Positions 33,326 through 42,913 are shown, numbered from the stretch's first letter. The stretch: 64,000 nt of DNA from RGIG3178 sp963674495 (GCA_963674495.2 CAXXLG010000002.1:248001-312000); one strand, 5' to 3'. Program-made: numbers and translations. The notes: generated by a model from the letters alone, not told the origin.

Positions 33326-34807
33326 TTATTGCACAAATTTGATGCGCTTGGGCCACGACTCTCCGCCGTATTCTTCTTTGATCTGCACGAGCTTCGCCTG
33401 CCAGGCATCCTCGATCACCGTCGCGTCCTCCGCCGCCTTGACGGCATCTTTGATAATTTCATAGGGGATGTCCACTTCTTCGCCCGTAACATAGACGGCA
33501 AACAGGATATGGACGCCCGCCTGCGTCACGATGGGATCGCTTATCTGCCCGCGCTGTGTCATGGCAAACGCGACCGTTTCAAATTCATCGTAATACGTGG
33601 GCGTTTGTGGACTGACTACGTAACCGAGGCCCCCGATGGACCCGCTGTCCGCCCCGCCGTCGTCGTTATATTCCTCCATCAGCGCATCGAACGATTCACC
33701 GTCGTTAATCCGCGCCATAATCTCATCCACTTTGGCTTGATACCTTGAAAGCATCTGGGCCTTTTTGGCGGTCAATTCATCGTTGGCATCCTGCACGTTG
33801 GCATCCATTTTGACCAGAAGCGCGGCCTGCGTGTTCATCTCGGCGGTCTGCGTATTGACGATCTCGTTGTTAACCGAAATTGTAGTCTGATACTCGGATA
33901 TCGCCGCCTCGTCATTGTTCTGCTGCGCGAGTTCGAGTTCCACCTGCGCCTGCGTCAGCGCCGCCTGCGCGCTATCCACCTTGGTCTTGGCGTCGTCATA
34001 CGCCGCTTGTACCGTATCGCGCTCGCCCTCGGCATCCTCGATGGTGGTGAGCACCGCCTGGTATTCCTCGTTGTCCTGATCTGTATACATCAACAGGATG
34101 TGTTTGACAACCGCGTAATCCTTGGGCTTAAACAGGATATAGTCCCCCAGGCTGTCGCCCGTAATTGCCGTCTCATACTCGGTTCTGCCGCCCGTTGCGT
34201 AGGCGTCCTTCTGGCTTTGCAGATCCGTATTATAGCGCTGTTGCACCTGTTCTTCCGTCGCCTCCACACCCTCGGTCATCGCATCGTGCACCTTGGCATA
34301 CGCCTTTGTCGAGCGCGCGGTGGTCTCCAGCGTTACGCGCGACGTACCCATCGAATCAAGGTAGTCGTCCACGTCCGCCTCTATATCGCCCTCATAGGTG
34401 TCCGGATTCGTCTCATCGTAGCCCAGCATCATTTTAACAAAATCCATGTAGGAGTCCACGTCCTCCTGGATGGACGCTTCCTCCTCCTCGGTAAACGGAT
34501 ACTCGGCCTGGCAAACGGCATCGATGAGCTTTTGTTCCGCAAAGGCATCCAAAAACTCCACGAGGTAATCGTCCAGCGCCTCGCGCGTGGACTCGTCCAG
34601 TGTCTCGTCCCATAGATCGATGTCATAACCGTTCGCCATGAGATCTTCATACGCCGCCTGGTACACGTCCGCCTTTGTGTATTCGGTTTCGCCGATTTTC
34701 ACGACGACCTGCGCTTTATCCCTGTCGCGGTTGACCGATACCATTTCGCATCCGCAAAGGCCCAACAAACCCACCGCCAACAGCGCTGCCAACAAGCGTT
34801 TTTTCAT
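33326..34807 (-). CDS. prsA: PrsA/SurA-like peptidyl-prolyl isomerase lipoprotein with a split parvulin domain
   Basis: This is an exported foldase-like lipoprotein, 493 residues. A signal peptide ends in the lipobox LCGC (Cys20 the likely lipidated residue). An N-terminal SurA-like helical region spans about 35-200. The parvulin domain is interrupted: its first strand VVKHILLMYTD is at about 233-243. The rest starts at about 358 (MARINDGESFDALMEEY, then GSIGGLGYVVSP and GVHILFAVYV). Between them lie about 110 residues of helical, Gln/Glu/Ala-rich sequence that reads as a coiled coil. It has its own promoter and terminator, between mfd and spoVT. The insertion is unusual for the family. Confidence 0.9.
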   Translation of the reverse strand: MKKRLLAALLAVGLLGLCGCEMVSVNRDRDKAQVVVKIGETEYTKADVYQAAYEDLMANGYDIDLWDETLDESTREALDDYLVEFLDAFAEQKLIDAVCQAEYPFTEEEEASIQEDVDSYMDFVKMMLGYDETNPDTYEGDIEADVDDYLDSMGTSRVTLETTARSTKAYAKVHDAMTEGVEATEEQVQQRYNTDLQSQKDAYATGGRTEYETAITGDSLGDYILFKPKDYAVVKHILLMYTDQDNEEYQAVLTTIEDAEGERDTVQAAYDDAKTKVDSAQAALTQAQVELELAQQNNDEAAISEYQTTISVNNEIVNTQTAEMNTQAALLVKMDANVQDANDELTAKKAQMLSRYQAKVDEIMARINDGESFDALMEEYNDDGGADSGSIGGLGYVVSPQTPTYYDEFETVAFAMTQRGQISDPIVTQAGVHILFAVYVTGEEVDIPYEIIKDAVKAAEDATVIEDAWQAKLVQIKEEYGGESWPKRIKFVQ

Positions 34808-34853
34808 TCGCGTTATCTCTCCTTACAATACGTGACATGCCCGTACTGCCGAT

Positions 34854-34882
34854 ATTATACCGTATACATACCGTAACCGCAA
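34854..34882 (-). promoter_or_regulatory. Sigma-A type promoter of prsA
   Basis: On the minus strand TTGCGG (34877-34882), a 17-base spacer and a perfect TATAAT (34854-34859), just past the mfd stop codon. The leader is about 40 bases with an AAGGAGAG ribosome site. Confidence 0.8.
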
Positions 34883-34889
34883 TCGCGCC

Positions 34890-37800
34890 CTATACGTTGG
34901 ATAAGAAATCCGTGGCGCTGCGCATCAGCTTGCGCACATCGTCGCCGCGGCCCGGCTTCCCCGGGTTTATCAGTAACATCGACGGGTTGGTGCGCGTAAG
35001 CTTCACACGCGATCCGTAGCGATCCATCGCGGACATTAGATATTGCACGTCGGGTTGGGCCGTCTTATGGAAGCGCATTCGAACGCCGTCGGCGCGTACG
35101 ATGACGCTTTGGATATCCTGCGTGTTGGCCAATGCGCGCAACAGCGATACGGCGATCAGATCATCCACCTCCTGTGGCGGTTTGCCGTACCGGTCCGCCA
35201 GCGATTCCAATACGTGCACGGCGTCCGCAGTGGTTGTGATGGTCGCAATGCTCCGGTACGCTTCCACCTTCTGCCGTCGACCGTGTATGTAGCTGTCCGG
35301 TATGTGCGCCGTCAGCGGCACATCCACCACCGTTTCGATATTCTCGCGCGCCGGTTCACCCTTGGCGTCCGCCACTGCCTGCGCCAACAGCTTGCAGTAG
35401 GTATCGTAGCCCACGTTGTGCATGTGTCCATGCTGTTCCGGTCCCAACAGATTGCCAGCGCCCCTGATTTCAAGATCGCGCATCGCAAGCCTGAAACCCG
35501 AACCAAGTTCGGTAAACTCGCGCACCGCTTCCAACCGTTTTTGGGCTGTTTCTGTGATCTGCTTTTGTGCGGGATACGTCAAATAGCAGTACGCCGTACG
35601 CGCGCTGCGCCCCACGCGCCCCCGTAACTGGTACAGCTGAGCCAGCCCAAGCCGGTCGGCATCCATCACAAACATGGTATTGGCACGTGGGATGTCCAAA
35701 CCGTTCTCTATGATGGTGGAACAGACAAGGATATCCGTCTCCCCTTCGTAGAAGGCCAGCATCGCCCGCTCGAGTTGCGCTTCGGGCATCTGGCCGTGCG
35801 CCATGCCGATGCGCGCATGCGGAATCAACGCGCGCAACTGCTCGCATAGGCGTTCCATACGCACCACCTGATTGTACAACACATACGCCTGTCCGTCCCT
35901 GGATAATTCGCGCATCAGCGCTTCCTTTAATAGCGTATCATTCATTTCGCCCACGAAAGTCTCCACCGGCTTTCTCTCCTCCGGCGGCGTTTGGATAATG
36001 GACATATCGCGGATGCCCACCAGCGCCATCTCCATCGTACGCGGGATGGGCGTCGCGGTCATGGTCAACACGTCCACCGTACGCTTGATATCGGAAATCG
36101 TCTCCTTGTGACCCACGCCAAAGCGCTGCTCCTCATCGATGACCAAAAGACCCAGATCGTGCGGTTTGATATCCCGGCTTAGCAGCCTGTGCGTACCGAT
36201 CAATACGTCCACCTTTCCGTCCGTAAAATCCCGGAGGATGCTGCTTTGCTCCGATTTAGGCGTAAAGCGGGACAACACCGACACGCGTATTGGGTACCCC
36301 TCAAAGCGTGCGGACATGGTGGTATGGTGCTGTTGGGCCAATACGGTGGTGGGTACCAGCACCATCGCCTGTTTGGCGTCCATCACACATTTGAAAATGG
36401 CGCGCATCGCCACCTCCGTTTTGCCATAGCCCACATCGCCGCACAAGAGACGGTCCACGATGCGCGGGGATTCCATATCCCTTTTAATCTCCTCCACGCT
36501 CTGGCGCTGCCCCTCCGTCTCCTCAAAAATAAACGCCTCTTCGAACTCATGCTGCCAAACCGTATCCTGCGAAAACGCATAGCCTTTGAGCGCCTGCCGC
36601 GTAGCATACAGTGCCACAAGATCCTGTGCCAGTTTTTTTACGCTTTTGGATACGCGGGATTTTGCCCGTTCCCATTCCTGCCCGCCCATTTTGGTCAGTT
36701 TAGGCGGCGTATCACCCGTACCGATGTATTTCTGCACGCGGCCGATCTGTTCAACGGGGATATACAGCTTGTCGGCGCCGCGGTATTCCATCAAAAGAAA
36801 ATCCTTTGGCCGACCCTCCACCGTAATAGTGGTCAGGCCTTTATACCGGCCTATGCCGTGCACGTCGTGAACGGCATACTCACCTTCCTTGAGTTCCACC
36901 GTATCGCGTTGCGCCGTATGCAGCGTCCGCCGCGCTGGTTGCGACACGTTTCGGAATATCTCCGCTTCGCACAATACCAGCGTTTTATTCTGCTCCATCA
37001 CATAGCCCGCCCCAAACGCTTCGGTGGCAATGAGCACTTCGCCCCGGTTGGCAAAGCGTGAAGGTGCCGCGGCCAGCGTGGCCGTAACATCCCGATCCAG
37101 CAGCGACCGGTACAGGCTTTGACACCTCTTTTCGTTTTGCAGCAGGATCATGGTGCGCCAGTCGTTCTTCTTTCGATAGATCAGATCCTCGCACAGAAGA
37201 TCCATGCGGCCATGGAAGGGCTGTGCGGGGCGTATGTCTAACCAAAAACCCTTCGCTCCCTGATGTCCCACTGCCGACGCCTGCATGCTTACCGCTCCCC
37301 GAGGGGCGCGCACGGCGGAAAACGGCAACAGATGCTTTTCCCAGCCACAGGGCTGGTTTTCTTTTTGCGCAAGGTCGCGCACTGCGACGGCTATATCCGT
37401 ATCCGTGTTTGTGGCGGCGTCCATCAACCGCATCGGTTCATCCAACAGCAGCACATCGCCGCCCTCGAGGTAGTCCGCGGCGCAAAACGCCGGTACGGAC
37501 AGCGCAAAAACCTCGTACGCCGCGCTGTAATCCCCCTGCCCGATCTGTTGATACAGCAGGTCCAGCCTCCTTTGCACGTCGTTCTTCGCGGTTTGCCGGG
37601 CTATGCGTATATGCTCTAACAAATCGCGCGCCGCTTTTTCGTCAAGCGGCGTCTCGTAGCACGGGGGGACATCGATGCGTAACTGCCGCGCCGCGCTGCG
37701 CTGGGAGAGAGGGTCCATGATGCGGATGGAATCGATCTGGTCGCCAAAGAAATCCATCCGGTATGCCGTGGCGTTGGGTAAAAACACATCCACGATGCCG

Positions 37801-38351
37801 CCTCGCACAGCAAACTGCCCGTAATCCTCCACCGCATCCATCCGTCGATAGCCCGCTTTTGAAAGACGGGCGACGAGCTTCTCTATCAAAAGGTTTTGTC
37901 CCTGAGCAAGGGAAAATCCCAGCGCTGCAAAGGTTTCCCCGGGGGATAACCGCGCGCGCACAGCATCCACCGAACCCACTACAAGCGCCGGCTTGTTGCC
38001 GCAAAGCGCGTAAAGCGCCGTCGCTCTGAGCCCCTGCGTGCGGCTGTCCACTTGGCGCGTCCGTGACAGGTGTACCATGCGCGAGGGCAGGTAGTACGCA
38101 CAATCCCCCGCAGACGGCAGCAACGCCGTATACAGCTTTTGCGCGGCAAAGTCGCTGGCACATACCACCAGCATATTGGTGCCCAGTTGCAAAAACGCGC
38201 TTACAATCAGCGGCGCCTTTCCATTTTCCGGCATGCCGAACAGCGGCAGAGATGTTTCTCCCCCCCGTACCGCCTGTATCATTCGTTTGTACGTGCCATC
38301 CTCACGGACGGGCGACAGCGCCCATGGTTCGGTTGGCGCTCCTTGCTGCAT
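34890..38351 (-). CDS. mfd: Transcription-repair coupling factor Mfd
   Basis: Mfd removes RNA polymerase stalled at lesions and recruits UvrA. The protein is 1153 residues from the ATG at 38351 (MQQGAPTEPWALSP), preceded by AAGGAG; a GTG 15 bases upstream is less likely. Domains in order: a UvrB-like N-terminal region, the CarD-like RNA polymerase interaction domain at about 487-545 (LKEGEYAVHDVHGIGRYKG), and a RecG-like translocase with Walker A CGDVGYGKTEVAMRA at about 637-650, DEEQ at about 740 and TATPIPRTMEMAL. Next comes the second helicase lobe (LYQLRGRVGRS), then the C-terminal regulatory domain. It lies between pth and prsA. Confidence 0.97.
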   Translation of the reverse strand: MQQGAPTEPWALSPVREDGTYKRMIQAVRGGETSLPLFGMPENGKAPLIVSAFLQLGTNMLVVCASDFAAQKLYTALLPSAGDCAYYLPSRMVHLSRTRQVDSRTQGLRATALYALCGNKPALVVGSVDAVRARLSPGETFAALGFSLAQGQNLLIEKLVARLSKAGYRRMDAVEDYGQFAVRGGIVDVFLPNATAYRMDFFGDQIDSIRIMDPLSQRSAARQLRIDVPPCYETPLDEKAARDLLEHIRIARQTAKNDVQRRLDLLYQQIGQGDYSAAYEVFALSVPAFCAADYLEGGDVLLLDEPMRLMDAATNTDTDIAVAVRDLAQKENQPCGWEKHLLPFSAVRAPRGAVSMQASAVGHQGAKGFWLDIRPAQPFHGRMDLLCEDLIYRKKNDWRTMILLQNEKRCQSLYRSLLDRDVTATLAAAPSRFANRGEVLIATEAFGAGYVMEQNKTLVLCEAEIFRNVSQPARRTLHTAQRDTVELKEGEYAVHDVHGIGRYKGLTTITVEGRPKDFLLMEYRGADKLYIPVEQIGRVQKYIGTGDTPPKLTKMGGQEWERAKSRVSKSVKKLAQDLVALYATRQALKGYAFSQDTVWQHEFEEAFIFEETEGQRQSVEEIKRDMESPRIVDRLLCGDVGYGKTEVAMRAIFKCVMDAKQAMVLVPTTVLAQQHHTTMSARFEGYPIRVSVLSRFTPKSEQSSILRDFTDGKVDVLIGTHRLLSRDIKPHDLGLLVIDEEQRFGVGHKETISDIKRTVDVLTMTATPIPRTMEMALVGIRDMSIIQTPPEERKPVETFVGEMNDTLLKEALMRELSRDGQAYVLYNQVVRMERLCEQLRALIPHARIGMAHGQMPEAQLERAMLAFYEGETDILVCSTIIENGLDIPRANTMFVMDADRLGLAQLYQLRGRVGRSARTAYCYLTYPAQKQITETAQKRLEAVREFTELGSGFRLAMRDLEIRGAGNLLGPEQHGHMHNVGYDTYCKLLAQAVADAKGEPARENIETVVDVPLTAHIPDSYIHGRRQKVEAYRSIATITTTADAVHVLESLADRYGKPPQEVDDLIAVSLLRALANTQDIQSVIVRADGVRMRFHKTAQPDVQYLMSAMDRYGSRVKLTRTNPSMLLINPGKPGRGDDVRKLMRSATDFLSNV

Positions 38352-38366
38352 GCATGCTCCTTCCAC

Positions 38367-38954
38367 TCAGCCCTGTGGCTGAGGCTCGGTTGGCTGCGTC
38401 CCGTTATATCGCATAGCGCTTGCAACGCCGCTTATAAGCGCCTGATGCACCGCTTGGGCGCACAGCGTCGTAGCGTGTAAAAACGCGTCCCGTTCCGCCC
38501 CCTGTGGTTTGCCCAGCACATAGTCCGCCAGATCCCATCCGGGCGGCGGTGCGCCGATGCCGATTCGAAAACGCGGGAACTCCTCCGTCTTGATGCTGGC
38601 AATAATATCCCGCATACCGTTGTGCGTACCCGCCCCGCCGGATTCTCGTACGCGTATCACGCCAATTGGCAAATCCACGTCGTCGTAGATGACAAACAAA
38701 TCCTTAGAATCCACCTTATAGTAGGCCGCAAAATCCAACACACACGCGCCGCTATTGTTCATAAAGGTCTGCGGTTTGATCAAAAGCACCTTTTCGCCAT
38801 CTATCGTGCCCTCGCCGACAAGCGCCTTGCGCTTTTTTCGTTCCACCGGGATCGCAAGGCTTTCTGACAGCTGCTCCAGCGCCACAAAGCCCGCGTTGTG
38901 GCGGCTATTTTCATAGGCGGAACCGGGATTGCCCAGCCCGAAAATCAGCTTCAT
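38367..38954 (-). CDS. pth: Peptidyl-tRNA hydrolase
   Basis: Pth cleaves the ester of peptidyl-tRNA released from ribosomes and recycles tRNA. The 195-residue product begins MKLIFGLGNPGSAYENSRHN, with catalytic His19. It has KPQTFMNNSGACV and the DDVDLPIGVIRVRESGGAGTHNG block with the catalytic Asp. The C-terminus is a few residues longer than usual and ends in a proline- and glutamine-rich tail. The ATG overlaps the glmU stop by four bases (ATGA), so translation is coupled. Confidence 0.97.
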   Translation of the reverse strand: MKLIFGLGNPGSAYENSRHNAGFVALEQLSESLAIPVERKKRKALVGEGTIDGEKVLLIKPQTFMNNSGACVLDFAAYYKVDSKDLFVIYDDVDLPIGVIRVRESGGAGTHNGMRDIIASIKTEEFPRFRIGIGAPPPGWDLADYVLGKPQGAERDAFLHATTLCAQAVHQALISGVASAMRYNGTQPTEPQPQG

Positions 38955-40321
38955 TTCAATTTACCCTGTTCGCGGCGCATTTTGGCCCAGTCCAGGATTT
39001 CACTTTGGCGTACCCGCCCGATGCAAAGCGCATCGCTTGTGACCCGCTCGGTCACGGTGGTACCCGCCGCAACGTAAGCCCCATCCTCCACCACCACCGG
39101 CGCTACGAGATTCACGTTGCAGCCGATGAAACAGTTGTCCCCAACCTCTGTGATGTATTTCTCCTTGCCATCGTAGTTGGCAAAGGAAACGCCACAGCCA
39201 ATGTTGCAGTTCTCGCCCAGCACCGCATCGCCAATGTAGCTTAGATGCGACATCTTGGTGCCTTGCGCCACCGCCGCATTCTTCAACTCCATAAAATCGC
39301 CGATACGGCAACCGTCGCCGATGACGGTATCGTAGCGAAGGTTGGCAAACGGACCAATTTGCACGTCGTTGCCCACGCGGCAATCCGTTAATGTGCTGTG
39401 CATCACGCTGCAATCGTTGCCCACCACCGCATTTATCATGCGCGTACCGCCCATGATATGACAGTTTTCGCCGATGATGGTTTGTCCTTTTATCACCGCG
39501 CCCGCTTCAATGACGGTATCACGACCGACGATCACACAATCATCGATGTAAGTACGCTTGGGATCAATGAGCGTCACGCCGCCAAGCATCAGCGCCTCGT
39601 TGATGCGTTTGCGCCATATCTTTTCCGCATAAGCAAGCTGCACACGATTGTTCACGCCCATGCATTCGTCCATCGGCGCATTGACCGCGACAATGGTGTC
39701 GCCGTCATCAACCAACATGCCGATGCAATCGGTGAGATAGTACTCCTGCTGAGCGTTATCACAGGTAAGCTTGTTCAAACACGCCAAAAGCTTTTGGGTT
39801 TCAAAGCAATAGACAGATGCATTGATCTCCCGAACCGCGCGCTGGGCTGCTGTTGCGTCCTTGTGTTCCACAATGGCGCTTACGTTACCATCCTCGTCCC
39901 GCACGATGCGGCCGTACCCGGCGGGATCGTTTGCGACGGCGGTCAGCAGCGAAGCAGCCTGTCCCTTTGCAGCTTCGATCAAAGCGTCTACCGTTTCTCT
40001 GGTAAGCAGCGGCATATCCCCCGCCAATACAAGTGTATATCCCTGGTGCCCCTGTAATGCTTCTTTTGCCATCATCACGGCATGGCCGGTACCCTTCTGC
40101 TCTGCCTGTACAAAAAACCGCGCGCGGTCGCCCACGTGTTTTATAACCTCATCCCGTCCGTGCCCCACGATCACCAACGGTTTCGTATCCTTAGGACACA
40201 CCGACAGCACCCGTTCGATCATGGTGCTGCCGCAAACCCTGTGCAGCACTTTGGGCAACCTGCTTTTCATGCGCGTGCCCTCGCCCGCCGCCATGACAAT
40301 GCTCATACACGAACTGCCCAT
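38951..40321 (-). CDS. glmU: Bifunctional N-acetylglucosamine-1-phosphate uridyltransferase / glucosamine-1-phosphate acetyltransferase
   Basis: GlmU makes UDP-N-acetylglucosamine for peptidoglycan. The 456-residue product has an N-terminal nucleotidyltransferase domain (MAAGEGTRMKSRLPKVLH, about residues 10-27) and a C-terminal left-handed beta-helix acetyltransferase with hexapeptide repeats (GENCHIMGGTRMI, VGNDVQIGPFANLR). Near the end is the acetyl-CoA region GAYVAAGTTVTERV. Starts at 40396 and 40306 are possible, but ATG 40321 lies seven bases from an AGGAGGG, and ATG 40396 overlaps the promoter -10. It is the first gene of glmU-pth-mfd. prs, which often follows glmU, is elsewhere (46282). 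Confidence 0.97.
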   Translation of the reverse strand: MGSSCMSIVMAAGEGTRMKSRLPKVLHRVCGSTMIERVLSVCPKDTKPLVIVGHGRDEVIKHVGDRARFFVQAEQKGTGHAVMMAKEALQGHQGYTLVLAGDMPLLTRETVDALIEAAKGQAASLLTAVANDPAGYGRIVRDEDGNVSAIVEHKDATAAQRAVREINASVYCFETQKLLACLNKLTCDNAQQEYYLTDCIGMLVDDGDTIVAVNAPMDECMGVNNRVQLAYAEKIWRKRINEALMLGGVTLIDPKRTYIDDCVIVGRDTVIEAGAVIKGQTIIGENCHIMGGTRMINAVVGNDCSVMHSTLTDCRVGNDVQIGPFANLRYDTVIGDGCRIGDFMELKNAAVAQGTKMSHLSYIGDAVLGENCNIGCGVSFANYDGKEKYITEVGDNCFIGCNVNLVAPVVVEDGAYVAAGTTVTERVTSDALCIGRVRQSEILDWAKMRREQGKLK

Positions 40322-40394
40322 ACTATCCCTCCTGTTCACAATGAATGATTCAAATGCGGGTGCAATCACATCCGCCAAGCGTTCCGTTTCCTCC

Positions 40395-40424
40395 ATAGTA
40401 TGATGGTTTGTTGTGGGGTGTCAA
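40395..40424 (-). promoter_or_regulatory. Sigma-A type promoter of glmU-pth-mfd
   Basis: On the minus strand TTGACA (40419-40424), an 18-base spacer and TACTAT (40395-40400). It is divergent from the murC promoter, whose elements lie about 40 bases away. Confidence 0.65.
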
Positions 40425-40462
40425 GTACGGCATTTGTTTTGCGGGTTGTCGGTGTCCATTTG

Positions 40463-40491
40463 TTGCATGGTCAAAATTTTACGCGTATAAT
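40463..40491 (+). promoter_or_regulatory. Sigma-A type promoter of murC
   Basis: On the plus strand TTGCAT (40463-40468), 17 bases, and a perfect TATAAT (40486-40491). The leader of about 135 bases includes an eight-pair inverted repeat (GGCTTATT with AATAAGCC, around 40557-40575). Confidence 0.75.
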
Positions 40492-40632
40492 AGCAATACT
40501 GAATAACCAAAAATCTATTCAGTGCAAGTGTAAGCCTGTTCTGGATAAGTCACATACGGCTTATTCAATAAGCCCAATAATAGCGTTGTTCCAATCGTGA
40601 GTTCATGGAACATCGACAAAGGAGCGTTCGGT

Positions 40633-42039
40633 ATGCAATCGTCCATCGAACTATTTGATTATCAGGGAAAGCGTGTACACTTTATCGGCATCATGGGAGC
40701 CAGCCTGTGCGGATTGGCCACGATACTGCGGGATATGGGATTTACCGTGACCGGGTCGGACATGAAGACCACCATCTTCACGCCGTTTGTACGCCAAAGC
40801 GGCATTTCCTTTACCATCGGCCACAGCGAACAAAACGTGGCGGGTGCGGATCTGGTGGTGTACAGCGCAGCCGTCCCCGAAACGAATATTGAATACGCCT
40901 ATGCCAAAAAACACGGCATCCCGCTGATGGCGCGCGCAACGCTGGTTGGCCAGTTGATGAAAAAGCACAAGGTGGCGGTGGGCGTATCCGGCTGCCACGG
41001 CAAGACCACCATCACCTCATTGTTGGGGCTGATGCTGCTTCTGGGCGACAAGGATCCGACCATCCACGTTGGCGGCGTTCTAGATTATCTGGGTGACGGT
41101 GGCACGCGGCTTGGCAACGGGGATATCATGGTGGTGGAATCCTGTGAGTATTTGGACAGCTTTTTGCAGTTTAAGCCCACCATCGCGGTAGTCAACAACG
41201 TCGACGATGATCACCCAGATTATTTTAAAAACATAGAACAGGCGGAGCAAAGCTACCGGAACTTCGTCTCACTATTGCCCGAGGACGGCCTGATGGTGGG
41301 ATATGTCGGCGATGCACGCGTTGTGAAACTGATGTCCACATGCAACCGCAAAACGCTGTCCTACGGATTGGACAAAAGCGCAAACTGGTATGCCGAGGAC
41401 ATTGAGTATGACCAGAGGGGATATGCCAGTTTTATACCGATTCACGACGGTGAAAGGCTCATGCGCATCAAGCTGAATTTACCCGGCAATTACAACGTGT
41501 CAAACGCGCTGTGCGCCATGGGCATTGCAACGCATCTTGGCGTATCCATGGAAAACATCAAACAGGCATGCGCACAATACCATGCGGCAGAGCGCCGGTT
41601 TGAGTTCCACGGCCAGGTGGACGGCGTGAACGTCTACCACGATTTTGCCCATCATCCCACCGCCGTTGCGGCCTGCATGGATGCCGCCAGCCGCGTGCCG
41701 CACAACAAGCTGTGGACGGTGTTCCAGTGCAATTCGTATTCGCGCGCACACCAGTTCTTTGACCGATTTGTGGAGGCGTTTGCCCCGGCGGACTGCTTCA
41801 TCGTAGCCGAAATATATCCCGGCCGCGAGAAGGACACCGGATTGGTGCACGGCAACCAACTGGTGGAAGCCGCCAAAAAGAACGGGCAGGAAGCGTACTA
41901 CATCCCGACCTTTGAGCAGATCGGCGCATTCCTGCGCGAACGCTGGCACAGCGGCGATCTTGTATTGCTGGTGGGATCCGGCGACATAGACCAACACGTA
42001 TGGAAGATTCTTGGCAAGGAAGGTCCCCGCGTTCTATAG
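40633..42039 (+). CDS. murC: UDP-N-acetylmuramate--L-alanine ligase
   Basis: MurC adds L-alanine to UDP-MurNAc, the first step of the peptidoglycan stem peptide. The 468-residue product begins MQSSIELFDYQGKRVHFIGI, with the MurC nucleotide-binding N-terminus HFIGIMGASLCGLA. The ATP loop is GVSGCHGKTTITSLLG; the family usually has Thr where this has Cys. Further signatures are ESCEYLDSFLQF, NNVDDDHPDYF and DFAHHPTAV. The ATG at 40633 is eight bases from an AGGAG; the frame opens earlier at 40597. Mpl-type ligases are a remote alternative. A flavodoxin gene follows. Confidence 0.9.
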   Translation: MQSSIELFDYQGKRVHFIGIMGASLCGLATILRDMGFTVTGSDMKTTIFTPFVRQSGISFTIGHSEQNVAGADLVVYSAAVPETNIEYAYAKKHGIPLMARATLVGQLMKKHKVAVGVSGCHGKTTITSLLGLMLLLGDKDPTIHVGGVLDYLGDGGTRLGNGDIMVVESCEYLDSFLQFKPTIAVVNNVDDDHPDYFKNIEQAEQSYRNFVSLLPEDGLMVGYVGDARVVKLMSTCNRKTLSYGLDKSANWYAEDIEYDQRGYASFIPIHDGERLMRIKLNLPGNYNVSNALCAMGIATHLGVSMENIKQACAQYHAAERRFEFHGQVDGVNVYHDFAHHPTAVAACMDAASRVPHNKLWTVFQCNSYSRAHQFFDRFVEAFAPADCFIVAEIYPGREKDTGLVHGNQLVEAAKKNGQEAYYIPTFEQIGAFLRERWHSGDLVLLVGSGDIDQHVWKILGKEGPRVL

Positions 42040-42071
42040 CGCGAACCCACAGCTTTGGAGCGAATGTTACC

Positions 42072-42602
42072 ATGCAAAAAGTGGCAGTGATATACAAAAC
42101 AAAATACGGCTCAACGGAAAAGTACGCGCGTTGGATTGCACAGGACGTGAACGCGGATCTGTACAAATCAGGCTCGGTCAGCATCGATTCGCTGATGACG
42201 TACGACACCATCGTCTACTGCGGTGGATTGTATGCGGGCGGTATGCTGGGCTTTTCGTCCATCAAAAAGAACTACGGTAGGCTATCGCGCAAGAAATTAA
42301 TCGTGGTTGCCGTGGGCGCAACGGCCAAAAGCGAAGCCGCTGCCAAAGAGATAAAAGAAAAAAACCTGACGGCGGAAATGAAGGATAATATTCAATTTTT
42401 TCTGCTTCGAGGCGGTTTGGATTACAAAAGGATGAACGCCAAGGATCGTATGCTGATGTACCTGTTGGTCAAATCCCTCAAATCCAAAAACCCGGACAAG
42501 TTGGACAACGATGCCAAAGGCATCATCTCGACCTACGGAAAGACCGTCGATTTTACAAACAAAAGTGCCATTGCGCCCATCGTTGCAGCCATTAAAGCGT
42601 AG
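42072..42602 (+). CDS. Flavodoxin-domain protein
   Basis: This is a 176-residue flavodoxin-like protein. It starts MQKVAVIYKTKYGSTEKYAR, where the T-x-YGST stretch is the FMN phosphate-binding loop. It shows the second strand region DTIVYCGGLYAGGMLGFSSI and the later LIVVAVGATAK. The pattern resembles the protoporphyrinogen-oxidase-like (HemG) flavodoxin branch, but no specific redox partner can be read. An upstream in-frame extension from 42000 overlaps murC and lacks a ribosome site. It lies 32 bases behind murC and is followed by a terminator. Confidence 0.87.
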   Translation: MQKVAVIYKTKYGSTEKYARWIAQDVNADLYKSGSVSIDSLMTYDTIVYCGGLYAGGMLGFSSIKKNYGRLSRKKLIVVAVGATAKSEAAAKEIKEKNLTAEMKDNIQFFLLRGGLDYKRMNAKDRMLMYLLVKSLKSKNPDKLDNDAKGIISTYGKTVDFTNKSAIAPIVAAIKA

Positions 42603-42674
42603 CACCATTTTGGTAACGGGCATGTCCGTGTACGTGCATCCGCCATATTATATCCATTCGCATTCAATCGAAAG

Positions 42675-42708
42675 AATCCCCGTTCCAATACTGAGCGAGG
42701 GATTTTTG
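42675..42708 (+). terminator. Terminator after the flavodoxin gene
   Basis: AATCCC (42675-42680) pairs with GGGATT (42699-42704), followed by TTTGTTTT on the plus strand. The loop is long (18 bases), so strength is uncertain. Confidence 0.6.
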
Positions 42709-42773
42709 TTTTCATCGACCTTATGTGACAAATCACCTGTCTTTTTAAAAAGCTATGCACTCCACACATCAGC

Positions 42774-42800
42774 CCTGTGCAACGCAATGCGTTGCACAGG
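42774..42800. repeat. 27-base near-perfect palindrome
   Basis: Two 13-base arms (CCTGTGCAACGCA and its complement) flank a single central base. It sits between the convergent flavodoxin and transaldolase genes and has no U run on either side, so it does not look like an ordinary terminator. The remainder of this 310-base gap holds the two terminators and no gene. Confidence 0.7.
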
Positions 42801-42854
42801 AAAGTGCGCCAGCCCAATCAGTCTAAACACTGCGCACATGCGAACAGCCCTCAA

Positions 42855-42896
42855 ATGAAAAGAACGCCGCCTTCATGTCGTGAAAGCGGCGTTCTT
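42855..42896 (-). terminator. Terminator after tal
   Basis: An eleven-pair stem, 42860-42870 with 42886-42896, with a 15-base loop is followed by TTTT on the minus-strand transcript, 17 bases past the stop. Confidence 0.85.
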
Positions 42897-42913
42897 CCAT
42901 AAAACCGTACAAA

